From contig NZ_WMBQ01000003.1 in NCBI RefSeq assembly GCF_009708035.1, forward strand, positions 26,117 to 90,116: a stretch of 64,000 bases of DNA, in the 5' to 3' direction. The stretch comes from Hyphomicrobium album. GTDB lineage: Bacteria; Pseudomonadota; Alphaproteobacteria; Rhizobiales; Hyphomicrobiaceae. Both the position numbers and the translations under genes were made by a program. A model generated the notes under the pieces. That model worked only from the letters and a program-made list of their open reading frames with translations, had not been told where the DNA came from and did no database searches. Below are positions 18,501 to 25,669 of this stretch, in pieces. Within the stretch, counting starts at the first letter, position 1. Each line of letters begins with the position of its first letter.

Positions 18501-21421
18501 TCGCCCAGTCGGTGGGCGGCGGCGGCGGTGCCGGCGGCCAAGCCTACCTCACCAACGTCGGCAAGATCGGCATCGGTGGCCTGGGCGGCGCCGCCGGTAA
18601 CGGCAATACGGTTACGGTCGTCAACAACGGCGACATCGTCACGCAAGGCATCGGCTCGTACGGCGTCTTCGCCCAGTCGGTCGGCGGCGGCGGCGGCCTT
18701 GCCGGCGACATCACCTTCGGCATCAAGAATTTCGGTCGCGACGAGGCCAAGATCGTTCGCGATTTCGTGCAGTACACGAGCGCTGCGGATGTGCCCGGCA
18801 TCGATCTCGACGGCGATGGCACCGTGACGTCGACGGAACTGACCGAGACGCAGGCGCTGTTCGGCTTCGGCCCCGGCGGAGCGACCAGTACCACCCTCAA
18901 CCAGAACGGCCTGCCGATCTCTGCCGAGCAGGCCGCTCAGTTCGCCGCGCTCTACGATTCCGCCGGCGGAACCGGCGTTGCGGACCCGCTCAGCTACTCG
19001 CCGGCGGACCCACTCAATGGCCAGAGCACGACCGGCCTCGACACGGCCGTGACGGACGCGCTCAGCCTTGGTCTTCAGGCCGGCGCCGACGCCATGAAGA
19101 CTTCGGTGCTGAGCGGCTTGAAGAGCGCCTTTGGCAACAATGCGGCACTCAATTCGCTCTTCGACTCGCTTTCCGGCTCGGAGGTGATCGAATTTCTCCA
19201 GGCCGCCTTTACGAGCGATGGGACGTCCATCACCTTCAAGGGTTCGACCATCGATCTGCTCAACGGCGTCACCGGCGACGGGGGCGTGGTCAACGTCACG
19301 ACGACCGGCAACATCGTCGTCATGGGCGGTGCCAGCAGCGATGCCGAGGAACGCGCCGGCTCCATCGGCATCTTCGCCCAGTCGGTGGGCGGCGGCGGTG
19401 GTATTGTCGGCAATACGGTGGCCATTACCGAAGCCGAGATTGATACCGACCTCAACTTCGACGGTGACAAGAGCGACACCTTCGACGTTTCCGACGGCAC
19501 TGCGTTTGCCGGCACCATCGGCGGCAAGGGCAAGGGCGGAACGGTCAACGTCACGCACACCGGCTCCATCTATTCGCCTTCCTTCAACGGCATCGGCATA
19601 TTTGCGCAGAGCACCGGCGGCGACGGCGGCAGCAAGATCACGGTCAACGTCGATGGGGGAACCATCGAAGGCGGTGACCTCTTTGACGATGGGACCGGTA
19701 CCGCGGCGGCGATCGTCATCGATGGTGGCGACAACACCAATACTTTGACAATTGGCGCCGGAAGCCTGCTCTACGCAGTGGGCGAGCAGGTCCTCCTGGG
19801 CGGGGATCAGACCGAAACCGTCACCAGCCGCGGCGAGGTCATCGGCAACATCGACCTCGACTACCACGGGGCGGCGGCGAACGTGAACAACTACAGCAAC
19901 TTGGGCGCCGGCGTGCTCGAAACGCGCACCAAGATCAACCTCGCCGGCGGCTTGCTGTCGAATGCCGGCAAGCTCGACGTGGGCGGCTTCGACGTGGTCA
20001 CGACGACGGCGCTGACCGGCAGCTATGAGCAGACCGCGCCTGGCAACTATGCCGGCGACTTCAATTTTGCCATCGCACCGTCCGACCTGCTGACGGTCAG
20101 CGGCACCACGATCGTCGACGGCCTGGTAACGCCGAACCTGATCTCGCTGGCCCGCCTTGCCCCGCCGGAAACCTTCATCCGCAGCACCGGTGCGGTGACC
20201 GACAACGGCATGGATGCCGTGGACACCCTGACCGTTGATTTCGGCGTCGTGACTACGACAAGCGAGGTGCAACTCGCGATCAACGGCATCGACTTCACGC
20301 CCAACGGCGTTGACCTGACGCGCAATCAGCAGTCGGCCGGCGACTTCATCAACACCGTGCTGACCGGCGATGGCTCGGAGGGACTCGGTCCCTTCTTCGC
20401 CTTCCTTGGCAATCTGCAGGCTGACGAGGGAGCCATTTTGGCGGCCACCTTGGAGCGCGTGCACGCCGAGCCCTACGCGGCGATGCTCGCTCCGGTCCTC
20501 TTCTCGGCGCAACGCTTCGGCAATCTTCTGCAGAGCTGTCCCGTGGGCGGCGATACCGGCGCGGTGATCCGAGAGGGTCAGTGCTTGTGGGCACGCGCGT
20601 CGGGTGCGTACCTTGAAAAGGGCCCTACGGACGACTTCTCCAATGCGAGGGAGACGACGTTCGCGTTCTCCACCGGCGGGCAGCTCTACCTGTCGCCGCG
20701 CTGGCGTGCCGGCGGCGCCATCGAATATGAGCAGGCCGATTTCGACAACGGCAATCTGGCCGCAAGCCAGGGCAACCGGATGAACTTCGGCGGCGTTCTA
20801 AAATACCAGGAGGGCTCGACCCTGCTCTCCGCCGCGGCAACTGGCGGCTACGGTTGGTATGAGACGGAGCGCTTCGTCAACCTCGGCGCCATCCTTCCTG
20901 GCGTCAATCGCGCGGAGGCCGACCACAATATCGGGCACGCCCACTTGCAGCTGCGGGCGGCGCAGCTTTTCACGGCCGGCAATCTTTACGCCAAGCCCAT
21001 CATCGATGTGACCGCGACGTACCTCGCCACCCGCGGGTTCCAGGAGACGGGCATCGGCGCTCTCAACCTGCACGTGGTGGATTCCGGCGAGTGGGTCTAC
21101 GCGGGAACGCCGTCGCTGGAGATCGGCGCGCAACTCGCCAACGAGCATGGCGTGTTGTTCCGACCCTATGTCCGAGGCGGCGTCACATGGTTCAGCGAAT
21201 CGACGCTCGGCGTAAACGCGACCTTCGAAGCGGCGCCGGCGAGTGCCGGTACCTTCGCCTCCGTGAGCGATCTCGATCAGACGATTGCCAATGTCTCCGC
21301 TGGGCTCGACATCCTCGATGCCAACGCCGGCTTCGACCTTCGCTTCAGCTATGACGGGCGGTTTGGCGCGGAGAATGTCGAGATCCACTCGGGGAGCGGG
21401 CGCTTCATCGTCAACTACTAG
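12548..21421 (+). CDS. Giant Gly-rich repeat autotransporter adhesin-like protein
   Basis: A 2957-residue type Va autotransporter. Residues 1-54 form an extended signal peptide: a 32-residue basic N-region, hydrophobic FGLVTVGFAASWLLIAG and cleavage near AAAQ. The passenger contains about 31 repeats of 50-85 residues with core IFAQSVGGGGGxGG or ILAQSIGGxGGxGG, alternating with short strands (VDNTGAIVTFG), probably a long beta helix. Non-repeat inserts lie between about residues 1550 and 2320, two with EF-hand-like loops at 2086-2097 (DLDGDGTVTSTE) and 2299-2310. A helical linker near 2615-2660 leads into a C-terminal 12-strand autotransporter barrel of about 290 residues ending FIVNY. The barrel inserts in the outer membrane and exports the passenger. 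Adhesion is a guess from the family. Confidence 0.92.
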   Translation: MRILSRVFRGLESRHLRSSGRRVLPSKTGICRFGLVTVGFAASWLLIAGPAAAQNSTCTTSGAQRTCNDVASDGIAYTSGVDRVTVNDTVAGQTTVNVNTIGVLLSKSGTDGGSNIQVAPVEFTDDKGTSSTSDDVVILVGAGNTALMFGGERIKVVVESGNKVFRQESSNVVVTPAQFSAILSQGGPGAGVVVGDVTVDNAASFTTSNAHGIQGSASGGRGGNGGWWTVLGIYTEGEDGGSGSGGGSVSVSNSGQIVATGNARYGVTATSQGGDGGNGGGAGGIVANPGGGGDGGAGGQVNVTLNSTSSILTHGDEGHGVFAQSKGGEGGNGGDAGGLGVLGTDGGNGGNASKVIVSNGGSIETRGAAAYGLYARSFGAGAGQGSTGGGLVAFGGNGGGFASGGDVEVSNNGTIKTIGAGSIGALVQSIGGGGGDGGNAGGLFTSGGRGGSGGDGGIVTYTQSADGSVHTTNDRATATLAQSIGGGGGNGGNAVTVNPAVSVALGGAGGAGGKGGTVIVDANGTVKTEGDDSNAIAAQSIGGGGGNGGLAVAFAPTTLPYSASVAIGGSGGDGGAGGSVNVDSAATVNTTRDRSSAIVAQSIGGGGGNGGLAVAASVGPSLSANVSIGGTGGSGGGGDAVDVDTTGGSINTDGDNSYGIFAQSVGGGGGSGGLAVSGAIGSGNVGVSLGGSGGGGGAGGEVSVANVAGIDTEGSGSYGIFAQSVGGGGGEGGLAVSASLSATASINVGLGGAGGAGAVGKLVDVDNTGKITTRGGNAYGILAQSVGGGGGSGGNTITASGAGGIVAGSVAVGLGGSGGGGGTGGTVNLDNTAANITTLGAGSTALVAQSIGGGGGAGGYAVAATLTVSKDGGGSVSVALGGSGGDGGTSGIVTANNSGVLDTTGDLASGIVAQSLGGAGGVGGTAIAGALNFSKGSGIAVAVGLGGSGGDGGLANAVAVNNDGAITTRGADAFGVLAQSIGGSGGVGGMSIAGALNGTGGAGGSVAVSLGGAGGAGGEAGTVTVTNDGRIVTTGARSGGVVAQSIGGEGGAGGLSVGLSLAGSTQAQTGAVAVSLGGSGGGGGKAKAVRLTNTASVSTSGGSNTNAAGERVNTDAHALLAQSIGGSGGIGGIGGAAAVAIGKEQTASASIAVGGAGGPGGTAGAVTIDNSGNLSTGSDNSIGIVAQSIGGGGGAGGGSVALSFAFSQASNSGAVGVSIGGGGGAGVTASTVDVDSTGNITTRGASAYGILAQSIGGDGGQGGFTVAATGTMSREVSGAVGVAVGGKGGVGGTANTVTVGKTQGIRGRISTSGDNAAAIVAQSIGGGGGSGGFAASLTGVVNTGKDKQTLAIGATVGGFGGSGGKAGAVNVNTAASAEIATTGDFAYGILAQSIGGKGGNGGGAIGAVFNVATGGNSSLNAALTVGGFGGQGAIGGAVDVNNDGTITTGDPTQAHAGQFAHGILAQSIGGDGGAGGFSGSIAFAVGASNQSSNNYNLSASVGGFGGTGANAGTVHVDNSGTIVTYGERARGIFAQSVGGGGGTGGDTGLGDDIWGEDFLLDTAVTKVATGDTESLDLGAGGAYAGGYGANSHSIAVSVGGFGGAGGDGDTVDVDNTGAIVTFGTAGHAIFAQSVGGGGGSGGTSTAATAAAAASNSTSISLAVGGFGGAGGKGGNVIVDNDGQIITVYHGAYGVFAQSVGGGGGTGGDTRGFTLQRKDETLDKKLKPGKQLTVTVGGFGGAGGDSGTVDVTNDGNIFTFGTGSLGIFAQAVGGGGGTGGSSSVSSKELAILENDQTVKKQFRSQKYKVALGGFGGAGGLGKKVTVDNRGAITTEGEQATAIYAQSVGGGGGTGGKASTGFTGDLSVGGFGGTGSNGGMVEVTNRGTISTEGNLADGIFAQSVGGGGGDGGAADFGDARSARTELIKAIKKNGFKDGIKEFAKKIFLPTFGIGVGGFGGASGDGGVVLVTNNGGIFTEGNASHGIFAQSVGGGGGAGGQAYLTNVGKIGIGGLGGAAGNGNTVTVVNNGDIVTQGIGSYGVFAQSVGGGGGLAGDITFGIKNFGRDEAKIVRDFVQYTSAADVPGIDLDGDGTVTSTELTETQALFGFGPGGATSTTLNQNGLPISAEQAAQFAALYDSAGGTGVADPLSYSPADPLNGQSTTGLDTAVTDALSLGLQAGADAMKTSVLSGLKSAFGNNAALNSLFDSLSGSEVIEFLQAAFTSDGTSITFKGSTIDLLNGVTGDGGVVNVTTTGNIVVMGGASSDAEERAGSIGIFAQSVGGGGGIVGNTVAITEAEIDTDLNFDGDKSDTFDVSDGTAFAGTIGGKGKGGTVNVTHTGSIYSPSFNGIGIFAQSTGGDGGSKITVNVDGGTIEGGDLFDDGTGTAAAIVIDGGDNTNTLTIGAGSLLYAVGEQVLLGGDQTETVTSRGEVIGNIDLDYHGAAANVNNYSNLGAGVLETRTKINLAGGLLSNAGKLDVGGFDVVTTTALTGSYEQTAPGNYAGDFNFAIAPSDLLTVSGTTIVDGLVTPNLISLARLAPPETFIRSTGAVTDNGMDAVDTLTVDFGVVTTTSEVQLAINGIDFTPNGVDLTRNQQSAGDFINTVLTGDGSEGLGPFFAFLGNLQADEGAILAATLERVHAEPYAAMLAPVLFSAQRFGNLLQSCPVGGDTGAVIREGQCLWARASGAYLEKGPTDDFSNARETTFAFSTGGQLYLSPRWRAGGAIEYEQADFDNGNLAASQGNRMNFGGVLKYQEGSTLLSAAATGGYGWYETERFVNLGAILPGVNRAEADHNIGHAHLQLRAAQLFTAGNLYAKPIIDVTATYLATRGFQETGIGALNLHVVDSGEWVYAGTPSLEIGAQLANEHGVLFRPYVRGGVTWFSESTLGVNATFEAAPASAGTFASVSDLDQTIANVSAGLDILDANAGFDLRFSYDGRFGAENVEIHSGSGRFIVNY
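13110..19640 (+). repeat. Array of about 31 Gly-rich coding repeats
   Basis: Within the autotransporter passenger the unit [VDNTGxIxTxGxxAxGI(F/L)AQS(V/I)GGGGGxGG ... VGGxGGxGG] recurs about 31 times. At DNA level GCGCAATCGATCGGCGGC or CGCCCAGTCGGTCGGCGG marks each unit. Three early units are divergent (TATSQGGDGG, FAQSKGGEGG, YARSFGAGAG) and the last reads FAQSTGGDGG. The array can be expected to recombine and to be hard to assemble from short reads. Confidence 0.9.
20600..21418 (+). other. Autotransporter beta-barrel domain region
   Basis: The C-terminal domain starts near CLWARASGAYLEK and runs through alternating amphipathic strands such as FSTGGQLYLSPRWRAGGAIEYEQ, SLEIGAQLANEHGVLFRPYVRGG and FDLRFSYDGRF, ending in the aromatic-rich FIVNY. 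The final residue is Tyr rather than the more usual Phe of outer-membrane proteins. Confidence 0.85.
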
Positions 21422-21755
21422 CGTCTGGGCACAACGCACCGAGCGCGGCGTCCACACTTGGCCCCAGTCGCCCCACCGAGCATCAATGTCCGCTTCGGGG
21501 ATTATCGGACGTTCTGGAAGGCGGGTGTGCGCCCGGCAGGCGTGGTCACTCCTCCAACGTTGATGTGCTATCTGGTGCTCTCTCTGGGCAGCCCAAAGCA
21601 AAATCAAAGCCTTGGGCTGGTAGCGCACCCTGACTGGCCAGCAAATGGGCGCAGAGGGGCATTACGGAGCGCGGTCGGTGTGGTCTACTTTGTTGGCGCG
21701 AATCGCGTCTGGCTTTATTTAGTGAAATCAAGCCCATAGTATGGGCGACAACAAA
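21422..21755 (+). other. 334-base gap before tRNA-Arg
   Basis: I see no gene. The only clear structure is the palindrome GCCCAT (21732-21737), AGT, ATGGGC (21741-21746), nine bases before the tRNA. I find no clear terminator for the autotransporter gene. Confidence 0.5.
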
Positions 21756-21832
21756 GGCCCCGTAGCTCAGCTGGATAGAGCACCAGATTCCTAATCTGGG
21801 GGTCACAGGTTCAAATCCTGTCGGGGTCGCCA
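21756..21832 (+). tRNA. tRNA-Arg (anticodon CCT)
   Basis: Seventy-seven bases fold as a full cloverleaf: acceptor GGCCCCG with CGGGGTC (one G-T pair), D stem GCTC/GAGC, anticodon stem CCAGA/TCTGG with loop TTCCTAA giving anticodon CCT (codon AGG), T arm ACAGG-TTCAAAT-CCTGT, discriminator G and encoded CCA at 21830-21832. It is a single gene, with no integrase or repeated 3' end nearby. Confidence 0.97.
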
Positions 21833-21855
21833 CCACCAGCCGGCAACGCGAGTCC

Positions 21856-21880
21856 CATTTGCCCGCGCAACAGGCAAATG
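21856..21880 (+). terminator. Hairpin after tRNA-Arg
   Basis: CATTTGCC (21856-21863) pairs with GGCAAATG (21873-21880) across a nine-base loop, 24 bases after the tRNA. There is no T tract, so it may be a processing or termination structure. Confidence 0.4.
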
Positions 21881-22032
21881 CCGCGCGCTTGCGCAGGCCC
21901 GGTCGGGCGGCGGCGGCGAAATTGCTGCGAAATCGGGCTTGATGCCCTGGCATAGAACTTGCCGCCTCACGATGCGCGCTGCACGGCGTGCATCGGAAGA
22001 AAGAGGCTGGCGAGTTCCCTTCCCCAGCTTCG

Positions 22033-22064
22033 CTGGCGCCGGATCCGCACGGGTCCGGCGCCAG
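22033..22064 (-). terminator. Strong hairpin after small membrane protein gene
   Basis: CTGGCGCCGGA (22033-22043) pairs perfectly with TCCGGCGCCAG (22054-22064), seven bases after the stop of the minus-strand gene at 22072. There is no T run, but position and strength suggest a transcript end. Confidence 0.5.
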
Positions 22065-22071
22065 ACTGCTG

Positions 22072-22290
22072 CTAGGGGCGGCGGCTCACCAACGAGCCGA
22101 TGAGCGCGATGGCGATCATCACCGGAAGCGCGATCAGCACCACCGCGCCGATGGTCAGCGCAATCCCCACGAAAACAAAGGCGAGGAAGAAGAAGGCGGC
22201 GATCGCGCCGAGGACGACTCCGAGCGCCAGCAGCCACGCCCGCCAACCGGAGACGACGGTCGTCCGGCCATTCTTTTCGACGACAAGCAT
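22072..22290 (-). CDS. Small two-helix membrane protein, unknown
   Basis: A 72-residue protein starting MLVVEKNGRTTVVSGWR, followed by a nearly continuous hydrophobic region (AWLLALGVVLGAIAAFFFLAFVFVG and ALTIGAVVLIALPVMIAIALIG) able to form two or three membrane helices, and a short basic C-terminus VSRRP. The ATG at 22290 is chosen over 22356 because the extra 22 residues are not conserved-looking. I do not recognise a family. It lies between tRNA-Arg and hmuV, in the same direction as the haem genes and 97 bases from hmuV, so it could be co-transcribed. Confidence 0.6.
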   Translation of the reverse strand: MLVVEKNGRTTVVSGWRAWLLALGVVLGAIAAFFFLAFVFVGIALTIGAVVLIALPVMIAIALIGSLVSRRP

Positions 22291-22386
22291 GCAGATGCTC
22301 CGTGCCAGTAGGCCGTTGTCAGCGCGCATGGTCGTGATCGGCGGCGCCAGCGTCAAGGCCCGAGCCCCGCATGCTTCGAAACAGAC

Positions 22387-23187
22387 CTAGTGGCTGTGGA
22401 AGGCGTGCGGCAGCACGAAGGGGATGCCCTGTGCGGGCGTGACGTTGATACGCACATCGCAGCCGTAGACGCGCGACAGAAGCTCGTCGCAAAACACGTC
22501 CTGCGCCGTGCCGCGTGCCGCCACGCGTCCCTGGCTGAGCAACACCAGCTCGTCGGCAAATACGGCGGCGAGATTGAGGTCATGCAGGATCGCGAGCACC
22601 GCTCGCCCCGCCCGCGCCTGGCGCCGCGCTTCCTCGAGAACGACGCCCTGATGGGCGAGATCGAGGTTGGCGGTCGGCTCGTCGAGCAGCAGAACCGAGG
22701 GCTCGCAGCCCGGGCGCTCGGCGATGGCGAGCTGCAGGAGTGCGCGCGCGATGTGCACCCGCTGGCGCTCGCCGCCCGACAGATGCGTGAACAGCCGGTT
22801 CTCGAGTGCCGACAGTCCGACGGTGCGGATGCAGTCCGAGGCGGCACGCGCGATGTGCGCCGGCGGCTCGACGAAGCCCGGAACGGTCGCGCCGAGCATG
22901 ACGACTTCGCGCACGGTGAAAGGGAACGACAATGCCGTCGATTGCGGCACAACGGCCCGCCGACGGGCGAGCTCGGCTGCCGTGTAGGTGGCGAGAGGGC
23001 GGCCATCGAGTGCGACGGTGCCCGACGTCGCTTTGAGCTCGCCGGACAACAGGCGCAGCAGCGTGGACTTGCCGGCGCCGTTGGGACCGACGAGTGCCAC
23101 CAGCCGTCCCGGCCGGACCGAGAGGTCGATATCGGAGACCAGCGTCTTGCCGTTGACGACGAACGTGGCTGCGCGCGCACTCAGCAT
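22387..23187 (-). CDS. hmuV: Haem ABC transporter ATP-binding protein HmuV
   Basis: This 266-residue ATPase powers haem import. Visible are Walker A GPNGAGKST, Q-loop VVPQS, signature LSGGERQRV, Walker B VLLLDEPTANLD and the switch His in LHDLN. It belongs to the FecE/BtuD group used with FecCD permeases. The ATG at 23187 (MLSARAATF) is chosen; the frame extends to 23250 but that would overlap hmuU. It begins four bases after the hmuU stop, so translation is likely coupled. Last gene of hemP-hmuT-hmuU-hmuV. Cytoplasmic face of the inner membrane. Confidence 0.94.
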   Translation of the reverse strand: MLSARAATFVVNGKTLVSDIDLSVRPGRLVALVGPNGAGKSTLLRLLSGELKATSGTVALDGRPLATYTAAELARRRAVVPQSTALSFPFTVREVVMLGATVPGFVEPPAHIARAASDCIRTVGLSALENRLFTHLSGGERQRVHIARALLQLAIAERPGCEPSVLLLDEPTANLDLAHQGVVLEEARRQARAGRAVLAILHDLNLAAVFADELVLLSQGRVAARGTAQDVFCDELLSRVYGCDVRINVTPAQGIPFVLPHAFHSH

Positions 23188-23191
23188 GTCG

Positions 23192-24283
23192 CTACTCCAT
23201 GCCGCCAATGCCGCGCCGCAAGACGAGGTGCAGGAAGACCGGTGCGCCAATCGCAGCCATGACGATGCCGATCGGCAGCTCGGCGGGCCGCACGATCATG
23301 CGCGCGACAATGTCGGCGACGAGCATCAGCACGGCGCCGAGCAGCGCGCTGCCCGGCAGAACGACGCGGTGATCGGGCCCGGCCAACAGCCGCACGACAT
23401 GGGGCACGACGATGCCGGCGAAGCCGATGACACCGGCGACGGCCACGGCGGCGCCCACCGAGGCTGCGGTCGCCACGACGACTGCGCGTTTGGTCCGTTC
23501 GACGTCGATGCCGAGGTGAAAAGCTTCCGCCTCGCCGAGCAGGAACCCGTTTAGGCCTCGGATCAGCCGCGGCGTGATGATCACGACGAGGATCGCAAAC
23601 GGCAGCACCGCAAGCACCTTCGGCCAGTTCGATCCGCCGAGGCTGCCCATCATCCAGAGCGTCAGATCGCGCAGCTCGCGGTCGTCGCTGGCAAAGGCGA
23701 TGAGACCGGTCAGCGAGGCAGCGAGCGCGCCGACGGCGATGCCGGCGAGCAGCAGCGTGCCGACCATGAGCTGGCCGTGCCGCCCGGCGACGGCAACAAG
23801 GACGCCGGTGGTCACCGCGCCGCCGAGGAAGGCGGCGACGGGGAGTGCGTAGACGCCAAACGGTGCCAGGATCGGCGCGGCAATGCCGTTGGCGAGGGCG
23901 ATTGTCGCCACCGCCGCCAAGGCCGCGCCCGACGACACGCCTATGAGGCCGGGATCGGCGAGCGGATTGCGAAACAGTCCCTGCATCATTGCGCCGGCGA
24001 TGGCGAGGCTCGCTCCGACGAAGATGGCAAGCAGCGTGCGCGGCAGGCGTATATCGATGAGCACGAGCTGCTCGCGCGCGGCGGCGCTGTCGGCCGGGAA
24101 ACCGAGCGCGGAGGCGATGGCGCGCGGCAACGACGACAGGGTGATGCCGGTCGGGCCAAGCGACAGCGAGGCGATGGCGGCAATTGCCAGAAGCACCGCC
24201 GCGCCGACGATCAGCTGCGTTGGACTCAGCCTTTGCACGCCCTCGGTACGCTGCGCGTGCAGAGGCAGAGCGTCATCGGTCAT
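23192..24283 (-). CDS. hmuU: Haem ABC transporter permease HmuU
   Basis: This 363-residue FecCD-family permease has about ten predicted membrane helices. Family signatures include VLIDIRLPRTLLAIFVGASLAIAGA near residue 75, GLFRNPLADPGLIGVSSGAALAA and the cytoplasmic GFAGIVVPHVVRLLAGPDHR. It forms the inner-membrane channel with HmuV and receives haem from HmuT. The start overlaps the hmuT stop by 4 bases. The N-terminal 20 residues are hydrophilic. Confidence 0.95.
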   Translation of the reverse strand: MTDDALPLHAQRTEGVQRLSPTQLIVGAAVLLAIAAIASLSLGPTGITLSSLPRAIASALGFPADSAAAREQLVLIDIRLPRTLLAIFVGASLAIAGAMMQGLFRNPLADPGLIGVSSGAALAAVATIALANGIAAPILAPFGVYALPVAAFLGGAVTTGVLVAVAGRHGQLMVGTLLLAGIAVGALAASLTGLIAFASDDRELRDLTLWMMGSLGGSNWPKVLAVLPFAILVVIITPRLIRGLNGFLLGEAEAFHLGIDVERTKRAVVVATAASVGAAVAVAGVIGFAGIVVPHVVRLLAGPDHRVVLPGSALLGAVLMLVADIVARMIVRPAELPIGIVMAAIGAPVFLHLVLRRGIGGME

Positions 24284-25215
24284 TCGGACGAACTCGCACG
24301 CTTCTGAGCCAGCTCCGGATAGAGCGCTATCATGAGCTCACGCGCTGCGCGCGCGCAACGCGGGCCGAAGCCGAGAAGATAAAGGCCGTTCATCTCGATG
24401 ACCTGGTGATTCTGCAGCGCCGGGCTGCCCTGCAGGCTCTTCACGGTGGCGATGTGGGCAGACGGCGGCCCATTGCGGCCGTGCTGCATGGTTACGATGG
24501 CGTCGGGTGCCAGCTCGACGGCGGCCTCGTCGGCGAGCGGCTTATAGCCCTGCGCGCCTGCCGCGACATTCTCGCCACCGGCGAGCTTGATCATCGCGTC
24601 GGCGCTCGTGCCGGAACCGCCGATCGTGGCGCGGCCGTTCTGCACACTCAAGATGAAGAGAGCGCGCTTCGGTTTGCCGATCTTGCTGCGCTGCTCGGCG
24701 AGCAAAGCGAAATCGTTCTCGATGTCCTTCGCCAGCGCATCACCGGCCGCTTGTGCGCCGACGACCGAGGCGATGAAGCGGATCTTGGCGGCGACGCCTT
24801 CGGGTGTTTGGGTGTCGGGAACCTCGATATACGGAATCGACGACGCCTTCAGCACCGCGACGACAGGCGGCGGGCCGGCATCCTTGCCGGCGATGATGAG
24901 TGACGGGTTGGTCGACAATACGCCCTCCGACGACAGCGCGCGCAAGTAGCCGACGTTGGCCTTGGTCTTCAGGGCCTCATCCGGAAACTGGCTGGTCGAG
25001 TCGACAGCGATGATCTTGTCGTCGGCCTTCAGCGCATAGAGGATTTCGGTGACGTCGCCGCCGATCGACAGGATGCGCGACGTGTCGGCGACCTTGACCT
25101 GCCGGCCACTCGCATCGGTGATCATCTGCTCGGCGCGCGCAACCGAGAGGAGCGCGGCGCCAGTGAGAAGCGCGGCGCAAATCATCGCCAGGCGCAATGC
25201 ACGGATGTCAGTCAT
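24280..25215 (-). CDS. hmuT: Periplasmic haem-binding protein HmuT
   Basis: This 311-residue substrate-binding protein captures haem in the periplasm and docks on HmuUV. A signal peptide (LAMICAALLTGAALLSVARA) precedes the mature start EQMITDASGRQVKVAD. The fold type is the two-lobed BtuF/PhuT class: RILSIGGDVTEILYAL, VGYLRALSSEGVLSTNPSLIIAG and GYKPLADEAAVELAPDAIVTM. The conserved Tyr used as haem ligand in PhuT/ShuT (in the segment VGYLRALS) is present. It starts six bases after hemP. Confidence 0.94.
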   Translation of the reverse strand: MTDIRALRLAMICAALLTGAALLSVARAEQMITDASGRQVKVADTSRILSIGGDVTEILYALKADDKIIAVDSTSQFPDEALKTKANVGYLRALSSEGVLSTNPSLIIAGKDAGPPPVVAVLKASSIPYIEVPDTQTPEGVAAKIRFIASVVGAQAAGDALAKDIENDFALLAEQRSKIGKPKRALFILSVQNGRATIGGSGTSADAMIKLAGGENVAAGAQGYKPLADEAAVELAPDAIVTMQHGRNGPPSAHIATVKSLQGSPALQNHQVIEMNGLYLLGFGPRCARAARELMIALYPELAQKRASSSE

Positions 25216-25221
25216 GGGGCC

Positions 25222-25410
25222 TCACTTCGTCAGAATGAGTTTGCCGTTCGCGGTGATACGCAGCCGATAGTCCTGTCCATCGTGCTCGAGTATGGCTTCG
25301 CGGCCGCCTTGCAACAGTTCGGCGACGATAACGCGCACTTTCCTGTCACTGGTCTCATGGGTTTCTGAAATTGCGTTGGCGCGATAGCGCTCTTCGGCGG
25401 CGGTCGTCAT
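25222..25410 (-). CDS. hemP: Haemin uptake protein HemP
   Basis: This 62-residue protein ends in [28 protein letters not shown], the hallmark of the HemP/HmuP family. In Bradyrhizobium and Burkholderia HmuP/HemP is required for expression of the haem receptor, acting with the iron regulators. It is the first gene of hemP-hmuTUV and faces the receptor gene across a 259-base divergent region, the right place for a local co-activator. The N-terminal 30 residues are variable. Confidence 0.93.
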   Translation of the reverse strand: MTTAAEERYRANAISETHETSDRKVRVIVAELLQGGREAILEHDGQDYRLRITANGKLILTK

Positions 25411-25508
25411 GACCTGCGCTCCATCATTCTTGGGCTGCCTCGAAATGTGCGCCGCGCTATATCCGCCACCCTAAGCGGGATGTGACAGGTGTGCGGCAAT
25501 CACATTGT

Positions 25509-25523
25509 TGACTCTATTAGTCA
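25509..25523. promoter_or_regulatory. IRO-box-like palindrome between divergent haem operons
   Basis: TGACT (25509-25513), CTATT, AGTCA (25519-25523) is a perfect inverted repeat that also fits the rhizobial iron-responsive operator pattern TGA-N9-TCA bound by RirA. It lies about 100 bases from the hemP start and 147 from the receptor start. TTGACT at 25508-25513 could itself be a -35 box for the receptor gene. No Irr-type ICE motif was seen. Confidence 0.55.
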
Positions 25524-25669
25524 TAAAAGAGTAGCTTGCACAAGCCCGGTCTAACCCGGGTGTTGCGTACGCCTCCTGTCGAGGCGACGTGTAAGGCAAG
25601 CCCGCCAAGTACGCGTTCGTCGTGCGTGAGCCAGCCAGCCCTTGGTACCAGTAGGGGGGTGGCTGAGTT

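Noticed and set aside
18209..20512. 767-codon open frame on the minus strand opposite the autotransporter
   Set aside because: It mirrors the GC-rich repeat codons of the real gene, has no known domain and would be a shadow frame. The same applies to the minus-strand frame at 16364-17854.
21756..22071. Integration site at tRNA-Arg
   Set aside because: No integrase, no duplicated tRNA 3' end and no change of gene content around the tRNA.
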